From: Actinomycetes bacterium
Lineage (GTDB): Bacteria > Actinomycetota > Thermoleophilia > Solirubrobacterales > JACPNS01
Reading direction: 5' to 3'
Assembly (NCBI GenBank): GCA_023404495.1
Contig: JAEYBE010000024.1
Location: 1 to 64,000 of the forward strand
DNA: 64,000 bases
The position numbers and the translations under genes were made by a program. Below the pieces are notes generated by a model. It ran no database searches. It was not told where the DNA came from and saw only the letters and a list, made by a program, of their open reading frames with translations. Position 1 is the stretch's first letter. Every line of letters begins with the position of its first letter. Positions 45,093-61,051 of the stretch are shown here, in pieces.

Positions 45093-45095
45093 CGT

Positions 45096-46733
45096 CTAAT
45101 CCGTCTTGCCGAGCGCGCGCCGCAGCGGCTGGAGGCGGCCGCGCAGTTGCCACCAGGTTCCGGCCTCGATTGCGCTGAGCGTCGCGTCACGCTGCTCAAG
45201 CTCGTTGATCCGTTGGGCGATTTCGCGCCCGATCAGCGCCTCGAGGTCGCCGGCCAGCCAGCGTGCGAGCACCCATGTGGCGCCGCGGGACCGCGTGAGT
45301 TCGAGCAACAGTCGCGCTCGGCGCTCGTCGAGCAGGCCGTCGGCGTCATTGAGTTCAGGGATCAGCTCTGCCAGCTCGCCGGGCATCAGCACACCGTGCC
45401 GATCGAACAGCACGGCGTGCGATTCGAGCACGCGCAGGCGCGGTGCGAGCAGTGGCATCGTCTCGCCAGGCGGGAGCGGGCCGCTCGCGGCGGTCTCGAC
45501 CTGCGCGTCTTGGACGCGCACCACTGGGGGCGCCGCGGTCGTCCCACGGGCGCGCAGCGCCCAATCGGCGTCGCGGCAGGCCCCAGCTTCGAGCGCGGCG
45601 ATTGGTCGGTCCTTCAGCGCGCTCGCGCGAAAAAGGCCGCCGGCGGTCGGCGCCCAGTCGCAGCGCTCGGTCGCATCGCCGGGCGAGCAGTGACGTAGCT
45701 CGACGCTCGATTCTCCAGCGGCGAGCCAGCCACCGCAGCCGAGCGAGCGGCCCTCCTGGGAGACCAGCTCCGGCGCGGCGGCGAGCGCGTCCGGCGTCGC
45801 GCGCAGGGCGTCGACAAGCGACTCGATCGCGCCCGCGGGCGGGCGCTGCCCGGCGTCAAGGATCAGCACGAACTCGGCCTCAGGATGGCTTGCGAGCCGA
45901 CCTGTCAGTTCGGGCAGTTGATCGACGGTGAGCACGAGCACGTCGTCCGGGGCGTCCAGCCTGGGCGTGTCGTGAGCGACTTCGCGCGCTGCGACAGGGA
46001 TCGGCTGCACGTCATATTCGCCAAGGCACGACAGCGCGATCGCGCCGAGCTTGAAGTAGTTGCCCTCGGCGTAGGTGACCCGTTTGCCCATCAGGGCACC
46101 GGCGATCATCACGTGCGCACGGTCGGTGGTGACCTCTTGATGACGGGAGATCTCTGCCAGCCACGCCTCGAGCGAGCCGGCCGTTGCTGAGATGTCGGCA
46201 CCGAGATCATCACCTGGACGGTTGGGTGCGCGTTCGGCGTCGGTTCTGAACGCGACTAGCGTGCCGCTCCCGGCTTCCGTGAAGCGCGAGAGGTCGGCAA
46301 AGAAGGCGCAGTCGTGGGCAAGGCGCGCATCGCAGAGATCGCGAATCGCCGCATATGACACCGGCTCACGAGCGAATACCAGCGCCGAGGTCCGCGCGAG
46401 GGCCGATCGCACGCGCTCGACGTCGACCTCGAACGTAGACGGCAGCACGACCACTCGCTCAAACCGCTGCTCTGCGATCTCCAACACTTCGGGCATGAAC
46501 TCGTTGAAAGCGCGGCACCAGCCGCCCCCGCCGGAAATCACCGCGAGTTCGCCGCGCTCGCTCGAGAGATCGTCGACGGAAATCTCACGGTGGATACGCG
46601 CGCCGAGCAGTTCGCGCGTGCCCGCCCAGATCAGCTCGTCGCCGATGTTGCCGTACGGCCGGACGATCGTCGGCGAGTCTGCGGAATCGAGCACGTCAAG
46701 CAGCAGCTGGCGGCTCTCATCGAGAGTCGGCAT
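45096..46733 (-). CDS. Polysaccharide pyruvyl transferase-like protein fused to a degenerate GT2-like domain
   Basis: Start at ATG 46733 gives 545 residues; 46838 or 46913 are alternatives. Residues 20-280 match the polysaccharide pyruvyl transferase (CsaB/WcaK) style: IVRPYGNIGDELIWAGTREL, AVISGGGGWCRAFNEFMPEV, LPSTFEVD, VFAREPVSYAAI and the late KRVTYAEGNYFKLGAIALS. Residues about 290-430 resemble a GT2 module that has lost its DxD motif (FVLILDAGQRPPAGAIESLV, GGLFRASALKDRPI). The C-terminal ~90 residues are helical and Arg/Glu-rich. Pyruvyl transferases put ketal pyruvate from PEP on cell-wall sugars; PEP-forming pckG is next door but convergent. Confidence 0.74.
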   Translation of the reverse strand: MPTLDESRQLLLDVLDSADSPTIVRPYGNIGDELIWAGTRELLGARIHREISVDDLSSERGELAVISGGGGWCRAFNEFMPEVLEIAEQRFERVVVLPSTFEVDVERVRSALARTSALVFAREPVSYAAIRDLCDARLAHDCAFFADLSRFTEAGSGTLVAFRTDAERAPNRPGDDLGADISATAGSLEAWLAEISRHQEVTTDRAHVMIAGALMGKRVTYAEGNYFKLGAIALSCLGEYDVQPIPVAAREVAHDTPRLDAPDDVLVLTVDQLPELTGRLASHPEAEFVLILDAGQRPPAGAIESLVDALRATPDALAAAPELVSQEGRSLGCGGWLAAGESSVELRHCSPGDATERCDWAPTAGGLFRASALKDRPIAALEAGACRDADWALRARGTTAAPPVVRVQDAQVETAASGPLPPGETMPLLAPRLRVLESHAVLFDRHGVLMPGELAELIPELNDADGLLDERRARLLLELTRSRGATWVLARWLAGDLEALIGREIAQRINELEQRDATLSAIEAGTWWQLRGRLQPLRRALGKTD

Positions 46734-47053
46734 CGCAATCGGATCGCCTGCCTCACGGCCGCCGATCGAAGGTGTGGGTTTGAGTCCGGTCAAGCTGTGG
46801 GCCGCGTCCTGTCGGGGGAGTTCATCGTACCCACGCATTCGTCCCCGACCAGTGCTACAGTTACGCGTTCGGCCGTCTATATCCGTAGCCGCGCGAGTGT
46901 GCCCAACGCACATCGCCCGGGGTCCGTGAGGCGCCGAACCTTCCGAATCTTTCTACGACCGATCGCCAGTCGGTCGCCCCCAAAATCCGCCGTCGCCCGG
47001 CAAGCACGGCTGAATACTTCCGACCGCCCAACCATCTGAGGAGTTGTAGACCC
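46734..47053. other. 320-bp region between pyruvyltransferase-like gene and rpoB
   Basis: No gene supported. The left 105 bases could belong to a longer pyruvyltransferase reading. The remainder is the rpoB leader, with an inverted repeat CGACCGA/TCGGTCG at 46956-46976 (7-base spacer) and GAGGAG at 47038-47043 as the rpoB ribosome-binding site. I see no convincing promoter hexamers. Confidence 0.5.
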
Positions 47054-50611
<3,558 letters not shown>

Positions 50612-50649
50612 GCGACCAGACCACCGCACTAGAGATAGAGAGAGATCAC

Positions 50650-54663
<4,014 letters not shown>

Positions 54664-54690
54664 CCAGCTCTTGACTAATCGCTAGGTTGC

Positions 54691-54720
54691 GCGAAGCCCG
54701 GCCATAAGGCCGGGCTTCGC
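54691..54720 (+). terminator. rpoBC terminator hairpin
   Basis: GCGAAGCCCGGCC pairs perfectly with GGCCGGGCTTCGC, 13 bp over the loop ATAA, 28 bases after the rpoC stop. There is no T tract. Confidence 0.8.
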
Positions 54721-54733
54721 GCGTTAATGCGGG

Positions 54734-54779
54734 AAATCTTCCATGCGGCCACCCCGCGGGGTGGGCCGATGGAAGATTT
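54734..54779. terminator. Second large hairpin between rpoC and the toxin gene
   Basis: Outer arms AAATCTTCCAT and ATGGAAGATTT enclose CGGCC/GGCCG and the self-complementary ACCCCGCGGGGT; two one-base bulges. It probably terminates the minus-strand toxin-antitoxin transcript. AAATCTTCCA is shared with 34755-34764. Confidence 0.65.
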
Positions 54780-54788
54780 GCCGCTTAC

Positions 54789-55337
54789 CTATGCGCTTCC
54801 GCCGTCGGCGAGCCTGCGCAAGCGGACGACGAACTCGTCGTCCGGCCCGATCAGTGATCCCACCCGATCGGCTGCTCGTGTGAGAATCGCTGAGTCCACC
54901 TCTGCGACGGCCTCAATGTCCGCCCAGTCCTTCGTGCGGTTGAAGAACGCTTTGAAGAGCACAAGCGACTCGCAGGAGAGCACCGGGATTTCGCGCCCCG
55001 ACAGGGGAACCCAGCGGATCTCGGCCGACACTTCGTCGTGCACAGGAAGATTGTTGAGGAAGAGGTCGATCGGGACGCTTTCCCACCAGACGCGAGTTTG
55101 TCCGTCGCGCAGGATCTGCGCGACATCCTCGTCACTGACCGTCACGCCCTCGGGCAGCGAGTCGGTGGCCTCGCGTGCTCGCTCGGCCGGAATGAAGATG
55201 TTCACATCGAGATCGCGGGTGCCGCGCGGTTCAGCTACGCAGTAAGCCAAGGCGATCGCGCCGCCGAAGGCATGCCGCATGCCTGCGCTGGTCAGGGCGT
55301 CATGAACCGCAAACAGCTTCCTGACGAGCTCGGTCAC
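54789..55337 (-). CDS. Nucleotidyltransferase, AbiEii/MNT-type toxin candidate
   Basis: 182 residues of the polymerase-beta nucleotidyltransferase fold: FGGAIALAYCVAEPRGTRDL carries the GG turn (25-26), then D42 and D44 in RDLDVNIF as the metal pair. PIDLFLNNL adds the third acidic residue (about 95). The protein resembles minimal AbiEii/MenT-like enzymes that transfer nucleotides to tRNA or proteins. It follows an XRE-type gene by a four-base overlap (ATGA), the standard antitoxin-toxin order. Toxicity is inferred, not shown. Confidence 0.78.
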   Translation of the reverse strand: MTELVRKLFAVHDALTSAGMRHAFGGAIALAYCVAEPRGTRDLDVNIFIPAERAREATDSLPEGVTVSDEDVAQILRDGQTRVWWESVPIDLFLNNLPVHDEVSAEIRWVPLSGREIPVLSCESLVLFKAFFNRTKDWADIEAVAEVDSAILTRAADRVGSLIGPDDEFVVRLRRLADGGSA

Positions 55338-55663
55338 GCCAGCGCTCCGACTTTCGTGGCGAGCGGGGGATAGGAATTCTCGGGCTTCGGTTTGAATGGC
55401 AGGGCTTCCGCAAGACCGAGGACCTGCTCAAGGATTCTTCCGGCGCGGACTGGATCCACGGGCGGCGCAACCGGCTCGATAGCGATTCGGAAGCCGGCGG
55501 CGCCCAGGATTCGAGCGAACATCTCAGCCGACGGTTCACGCTTGCCGCGCTCGTAGACATTCATCACCGAGCGGGGTACTCCGGCGCGCCGCGCGAGTTC
55601 GGCCTGGGAAATGCCAGCCTCAAGCCTGGCCCGAGAGATCACGTAGTGCGTGTGCGATGCCAT
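55334..55663 (-). CDS. XRE-family antitoxin/regulator
   Basis: 109 residues. The HTH spans about 8-60 (SRARLEAGISQAELARRAGV and SVMNVYERGKREPSAEMFAR), typical lambda-Cro-type. The C-terminal half, about 65-109, is Pro-rich (PVAPPVDPVRAGRILEQ) and probably contacts the nucleotidyltransferase. ATGA coupling to the next gene, and a perfect palindrome eight bases before its ATG, suggest an autoregulated TA operon. Confidence 0.82.
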   Translation of the reverse strand: MASHTHYVISRARLEAGISQAELARRAGVPRSVMNVYERGKREPSAEMFARILGAAGFRIAIEPVAPPVDPVRAGRILEQVLGLAEALPFKPKPENSYPPLATKVGALA

Positions 55664-55670
55664 GCAGATA

Positions 55671-55690
55671 TGTTAGCGAAAACGCTAACA
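55671..55690. promoter_or_regulatory. Perfect operator of the XRE/nucleotidyltransferase module
   Basis: TGTTAGCG and CGCTAACA flank AAAA, immediately upstream of the XRE gene. Symmetry continues outward in part (ATA/TAT-like). The neighbouring plus-strand gene starts 40 bases away and may also be affected. Confidence 0.72.
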
Positions 55691-55729
55691 ATATGCAAAT
55701 GCAGCGCAGCGGCTATCGTCTCCAACCCA

Positions 55730-56008
55730 ATGGCGACCTTCGAAGAACTCAACGCGCTCAGCTCCAAGGAACTGCACGACCGCGCCACCGAGCGCGCCAA
55801 GAAGCACGTCGATCTCAGCTTCTACTGGGACTTGCTCAAGGTGTTGCCGGCTGCGGAAGCGGCGATCGGAAACGAGGATCAGTCGACGGCCGACATCTTC
55901 AAGATCGGCTCACTGCTGCGCGACTTCTTCGAGGCCGAAGAGGGCGACGATCACCTCGAAGCGCTGCGGCCGTTCTTCATCGACTATCTGACCAAGCACT
56001 CGGACTGA
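55730..56008 (+). CDS. Small hypothetical helical protein
   Basis: ATG 55730 (MATFEELNALSSKELHDRAT) gives 92 residues; the longer frame begins inside the operator region. The product is helical and acidic with no signal or membrane segment. No family recognised. Its codon use is like that of its neighbours. The 3' end overlaps the convergent HAD-like gene by 32 bases. Confidence 0.65.
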   Translation: MATFEELNALSSKELHDRATERAKKHVDLSFYWDLLKVLPAAEAAIGNEDQSTADIFKIGSLLRDFFEAEEGDDHLEALRPFFIDYLTKHSD

Positions 56009-56486
56009 CCGCGGCGCTCCACGCCAGGAGCTCCTCAACGTGTTCGTCGGTCATCCCGACGTAAGGGTCGGTCGAAACAAGCAGAGTCGGCGCCGATCGC
56101 CCTGCGGCCCATTCCTCGCACGCCGGGTTGTGTCCGTCGTCAATCCACGCGGCCGGCAGCTCCCCGGCCCGCGCGGTCAGCTCCTCGAGTTTCCAGTGCC
56201 CGCTGCCGTCGGTGCTCGGCCGGGTGGCGAACTCGATCACCTCAAGCTCGCCGGGCAGGCCGAGCATGTGCACCAGGTGGTCGTTGGCGCGGTCACCCCA
56301 ACCCGTGGCCCAGAGCGATTCATAAGCAGGCAACACTTTCCTAACCCTGCTCCCCATAGATGCCGGAATATGGTGTGGGATGCCGTCGACGAGATGGAAG
56401 TCGCGAGGATCGACGTTCTCGCCATCGAATCCATAGACACTGAGCACGCCGTCGACATCAATGAATAGGAGAGGCTTTCCGGCCAT
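55977..56486 (-). CDS. HAD-superfamily hydrolase-like protein
   Basis: ATG 56486 gives 169 residues beginning MAGKPLLFIDVDGVLSV, with HAD motif I DVDGV (D10, D12). WATGWGDRAN (about 56-65) corresponds to the motif II/substrate loop and AAWIDDGHNP (about 110-120) to motif IV with paired Asp. It resembles small HAD proteins linked to RNA repair/phosphatase families (HAD_SAK-like); substrate unknown. The preceding upstream codons (to 56666) look noncoding. Confidence 0.75.
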   Translation of the reverse strand: MAGKPLLFIDVDGVLSVYGFDGENVDPRDFHLVDGIPHHIPASMGSRVRKVLPAYESLWATGWGDRANDHLVHMLGLPGELEVIEFATRPSTDGSGHWKLEELTARAGELPAAWIDDGHNPACEEWAAGRSAPTLLVSTDPYVGMTDEHVEELLAWSAAVSPSAWSDSR

Positions 56487-56700
56487 CAATCGAGCGTAGT
56501 TGGCGCGCAATCCCTGCGCCTTTTGTCCAGCGCGCGTTGCAGGTTTTGAGTTGATCTGCCCAGAGGGGTAAAGCCCCCGGCGGATTCGTTCGATACCCAC
56601 GGCACGCATCGCGGACACGCACGGAAGCAGTCCGATCGATGCGGCCTCCGCCGCGCAGACGTTCATAGATCGGCACGGAGAGATTCAACGGATTGAATAC

Positions 56701-57582
56701 ATGGGTGGGACGGATCTACAAATAGGTGTTGCTCTGGCGCTTTTCTGCGCCTTCGCGACCAACCTGGGCTTCATGCTCAAGCACCGCGGCGCCACACAGG
56801 CGCCGCTGGTCGATTTCCGGCACCCGGCCAAGAGCGCCGTCGCGCTCTTCAAGTCACCCGCCTTTGTGCTGGGCTACGCGGTGGCGGTCGTCGGAGTCAC
56901 GCTGCATATTGCAGCGCTGTGGTTTGCCCCGATCTCGATCGTGCAGTCCACGATCTCGGGCGGACTCGTCTTCCTCGCCGTGATCGCCGAGCGCATCTTC
57001 GGTCTGCACCTGGGCCGCCGCCAATGGGCCGGCGTTTTGCTGACCGCATTTGGCCTGATGCTGCTGGCGCTGACCGTGCGCCACGCCGGCGGTCATCAGG
57101 GATTCTCGATGTCGGCGCTGATCGCCTTCGAGAGCATCGCGCTGCTGATGGGCGTTCTGCTGCTGGCTGGACCGCGCCTTGGAGCTGCGGCTCACCACCA
57201 CGGTTTGATTCTCGCTGCCGCATCCGGCCTGCTGATCGGGGTGAGCGACGTGGCGATCAAGGCGATGACGAATATTGCCAGCGCCGAAGGTGTCGCCGCC
57301 GCGCTGGTCTCGCCCTGGCTCGTGCTCGCGCTGTCAATGGCAGTCGTTTCGTTCTTCTCGGTCGCCAAGGCCTTGCAGATCGGCGAAGCGGTGCCGGTGA
57401 TCACGATGATCGGAGTTGCCGCGAGTCTGCTTCAGATCGTCGGCGGAATCGTCGTCTTCAACGATCCGCTGCCAAGCGGAACGCTCGGCATCGTCGCGCA
57501 GGGCGCAGGTTTTGCGCTGATCTGCGTCGCCGCAGCACTGGTGCCGGCGCCAACGCGCGTCGCCACGCCGCAAGCGGCCTAG
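56701..57582 (+). CDS. DMT-superfamily integral membrane transporter-like protein
   Basis: 293 residues with about nine or ten hydrophobic helices in the EamA/NIPA manner (IGVALALFCAFATNLGFML, GYAVAVVGVTLHIAALWFA, VSPWLVLALSMAVVSFFSV). The first half contains the linker KHRGATQAPLVDFRHPAKSA. EamA members export small metabolites, and NIPA-type ones move Mg2+; neither can be chosen. Stand-alone gene, followed by a hairpin. Confidence 0.78.
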   Translation: MGGTDLQIGVALALFCAFATNLGFMLKHRGATQAPLVDFRHPAKSAVALFKSPAFVLGYAVAVVGVTLHIAALWFAPISIVQSTISGGLVFLAVIAERIFGLHLGRRQWAGVLLTAFGLMLLALTVRHAGGHQGFSMSALIAFESIALLMGVLLLAGPRLGAAAHHHGLILAAASGLLIGVSDVAIKAMTNIASAEGVAAALVSPWLVLALSMAVVSFFSVAKALQIGEAVPVITMIGVAASLLQIVGGIVVFNDPLPSGTLGIVAQGAGFALICVAAALVPAPTRVATPQAA

Positions 57583-57597
57583 CTGCTGATCAAATAA

Positions 57598-57639
57598 ATT
57601 GCCATCCAATCGTGCCTGCGGCACGTATTAACTGGCAAT
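57598..57639 (+). terminator. Nested hairpin spanning the oxidoreductase start codon
   Basis: Outer arms ATTGCCA (57598-57604) and TGGCAAT (57633-57639) enclose CGTGCC/GGCACG (57611-57625). The right outer arm ends with AT of the ATG at 57638. It may terminate the preceding transporter transcript or mask the initiation site of the oxidoreductase. Confidence 0.5.
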
Positions 57640-58951
57640 GGCGACGATCCACCGCAACGACAGGAGTCCGGGGCAGCGCGTAGCTGTGATCGGCGGTGGA
57701 ATATCTGGCCTCACCGCCGCCTACCGGCTGGGCTCCGAGCATCACGTGACGGTCTTTGAGGCCGAGCAACGGCTCGGCGGCCACAGCAGCACCGTTCTGG
57801 TCGACACGCCGGCCGGCCAGCAGCCGGTGGACACCGGCTTCATCGTCTTCAACGACCGCAACTACCCGGTCTTCTCGCAACTGCTCAGCGAGATCGGAGC
57901 CGAGTGGGTTCCATCGAACATGAGCTTCAGCGTCAGCGACACCGCCGGCGACTTCGAGTACGCGGGCAGCTCGCCAAACGCCCTCTTCGCTACTCGGCGC
58001 AACCTCTTCAGGCCGGCGTTTCACAGGATGATCGGCGACCTGATGCGGTTCAACGCGGCGGCGCGCAGATCGCTCGAGGACGGCGCGGCCGATGACATCT
58101 CGCTGCGAGACTTTCTGGCGCTCGGCGGATACTCCGAGTACTTCGTCGAGCGGCTGATCGTGCCTCAGGTTTCGGCCGTCTGGTCGGCCGATCCTGCGCA
58201 GCTGGACGAGTTCCCTGCGCGGATCGTCTTCGAGTTCTTCAACAACCACGGGATCCTCGAGCTCACGGGCAGGCCGCGGTGGCGGACGATTCGGGGCGGC
58301 TCGGCGGCATACGTGGCCAAGCTGCGCGCCGCTACGCGTGCTGAGTTCCACGAGGGCTACGGCGTCGAGGCGGTGCGTCGTGGAGAAAACGGAGTGGCGG
58401 TCAAGCTGGGCGACGGGGCCGAGGCGATCTTCGACGAGGTGGTGATCGCAACGCACAGCGACCAAGCGCTCGCACTGCTCGCCGACCCCAGCCGCGAGGA
58501 GCGTGAGATTCTCGGGGCGATCCCGTATCAGGACAACGACGTCGTGCTGCACACCGATCAGTCGCTGCTGCCGCGTCGCCGCGCGGCACGCGCGAGCTGG
58601 AATTACCACCTCGCCGATCGGCCCAACGGCCGCACGACCGTGACCTACTGGATGAACAACCTCCAACCGATTCCCGGTGATCGTCAGTTTCTGGTGACGC
58701 TGAACATGACCGACCAGATCGATCCGGCAAGCATCATCCGCGAGCATCGCTTCGCGCATCCGGTCTTCACGCGCGAGGGGTTGGAGGCCCAGCGGCGCCA
58801 CGGGGAGATCAGTGGGGTCAATCGCACGCACTTCTGCGGCGCCTACTGGCGGTGGGGCTTCCACGAGGACGGCGCCTGGAGCGGCGAGCGCGCCGCGGCG
58901 TCGATTCTTCGCCGCGAAGCGGGCAGCGAGCAACTGGCGGCGGTCAAATGA
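57638..58951 (+). CDS. FAD-dependent amine-oxidase-type oxidoreductase
   Basis: 437 residues, N-terminal FAD motif VAVIGGGISGLTAAYRLGSE (about 16-35), then FEAEQRLGGHSSTV and DTGFIVFNDRNYPVF; C-terminal FAD loop GAYWRWGFHEDGAWSGERAA. This matches the NAD(P)-binding/amine-oxidase family that lies next to DUF1365 and cyclopropane-fatty-acid synthase genes in many bacteria. It probably dehydrogenates or isomerises an acyl-chain intermediate. The stop overlaps the next start by ATGA. Confidence 0.85.
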   Translation: MATIHRNDRSPGQRVAVIGGGISGLTAAYRLGSEHHVTVFEAEQRLGGHSSTVLVDTPAGQQPVDTGFIVFNDRNYPVFSQLLSEIGAEWVPSNMSFSVSDTAGDFEYAGSSPNALFATRRNLFRPAFHRMIGDLMRFNAAARRSLEDGAADDISLRDFLALGGYSEYFVERLIVPQVSAVWSADPAQLDEFPARIVFEFFNNHGILELTGRPRWRTIRGGSAAYVAKLRAATRAEFHEGYGVEAVRRGENGVAVKLGDGAEAIFDEVVIATHSDQALALLADPSREEREILGAIPYQDNDVVLHTDQSLLPRRRAARASWNYHLADRPNGRTTVTYWMNNLQPIPGDRQFLVTLNMTDQIDPASIIREHRFAHPVFTREGLEAQRRHGEISGVNRTHFCGAYWRWGFHEDGAWSGERAAASILRREAGSEQLAAVK

Positions 58952-59775
58952 GCGGGCGCTCATCCGTCTATGTGGGGTCTGTGAAGCATGCGCGCCTCGC
59001 GCCGCGCCGCCGCAGCTTCGATTACCCCGTCTACATGCTGCTGCTGGACCTCACGGAAATCGAGCAGCCGCGCCGCGCCGCCAGAGCCTTTGGCGGCACG
59101 CGGTTCTTCAGCACCCGCAGATTCGCGCCGGCGCGATTCTGTCGCGAGGACTTTCTCGGCGATCCGACCCGACCGCTCTCCGAATGTGTTCGGGACTTGG
59201 TCGAGGCCGAGCACGGCGTGCGCCCCGCCGGGCGCATTCAGCTTCTGGCCAACCCGCGCAGCTTCGGCTACCAGTTCAACCCGATCGCCGTCTACTACGT
59301 CTTTGACGAGGCCGACGAGTCGCTGGAGTACGTCGTCGCCGACGTCTCGAACATCCCCTGGCGCGAGAGCCACCCATACGTGTTCGCCGCCGGCCAAGAC
59401 GGATCGGTCGACGCGCGCACCGAGAAGCTGATGCATGTCTCGCCGTTTCTGGAGATGGACTACATCTACCGCCTGAGGACCGCTGCCCCGAGCGAGCGCC
59501 TGAACGTAAGCGTTACCAACTCACGCGACGGGGCTGTTGAATTCGCCGCGATGCTCGATCTGCGCCTGCGCGGCGCCAGCGCGTCCGCGCTGCGGCGCAC
59601 GTTGCTGCGCTTTCCCGCGATGGCCGCCCTGGTCACCGCCCGGATCTTCTGGCAGGCAGCCCGCATGCGGGTCGCTGGCTTTCGCTGGTATCCACGCGCG
59701 CAGACGCGAATCGCGGTAGAAAGCGAGAGCAAGAGCAACTCGCCAAGAGCTGAGGAACGTGTCGAAATCGGTTGA
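58948..59775 (+). CDS. DUF1365-family protein
   Basis: 275 residues from ATG 58948 (MSGRSSVYVGSVKHARLAPR), the typical N-terminus of DUF1365, with YPVYMLLLDL, FFSTRRFAPARFCREDFLGD and LLANPRSFGYQFNPIAVYYV, as well as VSPFLEMDYIYRL. No biochemical activity is firmly known. It is regularly encoded between the FAD oxidoreductase and the CFA-type methyltransferase. It shares 17 bases with the next gene. Confidence 0.88.
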   Translation: MSGRSSVYVGSVKHARLAPRRRSFDYPVYMLLLDLTEIEQPRRAARAFGGTRFFSTRRFAPARFCREDFLGDPTRPLSECVRDLVEAEHGVRPAGRIQLLANPRSFGYQFNPIAVYYVFDEADESLEYVVADVSNIPWRESHPYVFAAGQDGSVDARTEKLMHVSPFLEMDYIYRLRTAAPSERLNVSVTNSRDGAVEFAAMLDLRLRGASASALRRTLLRFPAMAALVTARIFWQAARMRVAGFRWYPRAQTRIAVESESKSNSPRAEERVEIG

Positions 59776-61051
59776 CAGCGCCGCGCGCCGCGTGATGTTC
59801 AATGTGCTCGCCCGCATGAGTCGCGGGCGCGTTGAACTGCACGAACCGGGACGTGTTTTCACGTTCGGCCAACCGGCACGGGCGGCCGCGGTGACCGCTC
59901 GCGTCGAAGTGCACGATCCGCACTTCTACACGTCGTTCTTTCGCGGGAGCCTTGGACTTGCCGAGAGCTACATCGACGGAGAATGGGATTCTGACGATCT
60001 CACGGCGCTCGTTCGCGTCGGCGCACTGAACATGCCGACGTTCGACCGTGCGCGCGCCTTCTACCGCGTCGCCGAGCGCCCGGCCCGCGCGCTGCACGGG
60101 ATGATCTACGACGAGCGTCGCCATCGCCGGCGCACCGCCCGCCACTACAACCTCGGCAACGAGCTGTTCGAGCGGATGCTCGACCCGAGCATGGCCTATT
60201 CCTCCGCGATCTTCAGTGGTGCAGACCAATCCCTTGAGGAGGCGCAGATCGAGAAGTTCGATCGCATCTGCAGGCGACTGGAACTGACCTCGGGCGATCG
60301 CCTGTTGGAGATCGGCACCGGATGGGGCGGATTCGCGATCCACGCCGCCGGTGAGTACGGGGCGCATGTGACGACGACCACGATCTCCGCGGAACAGGCG
60401 CGGCTCGCTCGGGGCCGTGTCGAGGCCGCCGGACTTTCTGACCAGATCCGGATCGTCGAGCGCGACTTCGCAGATCTCACCGGCAGCTTCGACAAGCTCG
60501 CCTCGATCGAGATGATCGAGACGATCGGTTGGAAGCGCTTTGACGAGTTCTTCGCGACCTGCGACCGGTTGCTCGCGCCGGGCGGCCTGATGTGCCACCA
60601 GATCATCACGATTGACGATCGTGCCTACGAAGCCGAGAAGATGTCGCGCAGCTTCATCAACACGCTGGTCTTCGAGGGCGGCAGCCTGCCGAGCAACTCA
60701 TACATCGCCGGCGCGATCGAGCGGCTGACCGAAATGCAGCTGGTCGAGTTCGAGGACATCACCGATCACTATCCCGAAACCCTGCGGCGTTGGCGCGCGA
60801 ACTTCAACCGCAGCTTCAACGAGCTGCGCGGCGCCGGTTACGACGAGCGCTTCTGGCGGCTCTGGAATCTGTACCTGGCCTACTGCGAGGCGGGATTCAT
60901 CGAGCGCCGAATCCTCGTCGGCCAGAGTCTCTACGTCAAGCCGGGCGTGCGCGCGATTCAGCGCTTGAACATGCGCGAGGAGGCCGCGTCGAGCAGCGCG
61001 CCGGGTCCGCGCGAGGCGAGGATGCCGAGTCTGGTCTTACCCGAAGGCTGA
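59759..61051 (+). CDS. Cyclopropane-fatty-acyl-phospholipid synthase-like methyltransferase
   Basis: 430 residues from GTG 59759. SAM motif LLEIGTGWGGFAIHAAGEYG near 182, YSSAIFSGADQSLEEAQIEK before it, and EMIETIGWKRFDEFF after it, are CFA-synthase signatures. It would methylate a double bond in phospholipid acyl chains, giving a cyclopropane, methylene or methyl-branched product. With the two preceding genes it forms a lipid-modification operon like the furan-fatty-acid (UfaD/UfaO/UfaM-like) type. Its last 94 bases are antisense to the SDR gene. Confidence 0.9.
   Translation: MSKSVDSAARRVMFNVLARMSRGRVELHEPGRVFTFGQPARAAAVTARVEVHDPHFYTSFFRGSLGLAESYIDGEWDSDDLTALVRVGALNMPTFDRARAFYRVAERPARALHGMIYDERRHRRRTARHYNLGNELFERMLDPSMAYSSAIFSGADQSLEEAQIEKFDRICRRLELTSGDRLLEIGTGWGGFAIHAAGEYGAHVTTTTISAEQARLARGRVEAAGLSDQIRIVERDFADLTGSFDKLASIEMIETIGWKRFDEFFATCDRLLAPGGLMCHQIITIDDRAYEAEKMSRSFINTLVFEGGSLPSNSYIAGAIERLTEMQLVEFEDITDHYPETLRRWRANFNRSFNELRGAGYDERFWRLWNLYLAYCEAGFIERRILVGQSLYVKPGVRAIQRLNMREEAASSSAPGPREARMPSLVLPEG

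Noticed and set aside
56487..56666. 60-codon N-terminal extension of the HAD-like protein
   Set aside because: Residues before MAGKPLLFIDVDGV have no HAD similarity and lie where a divergent promoter is expected.
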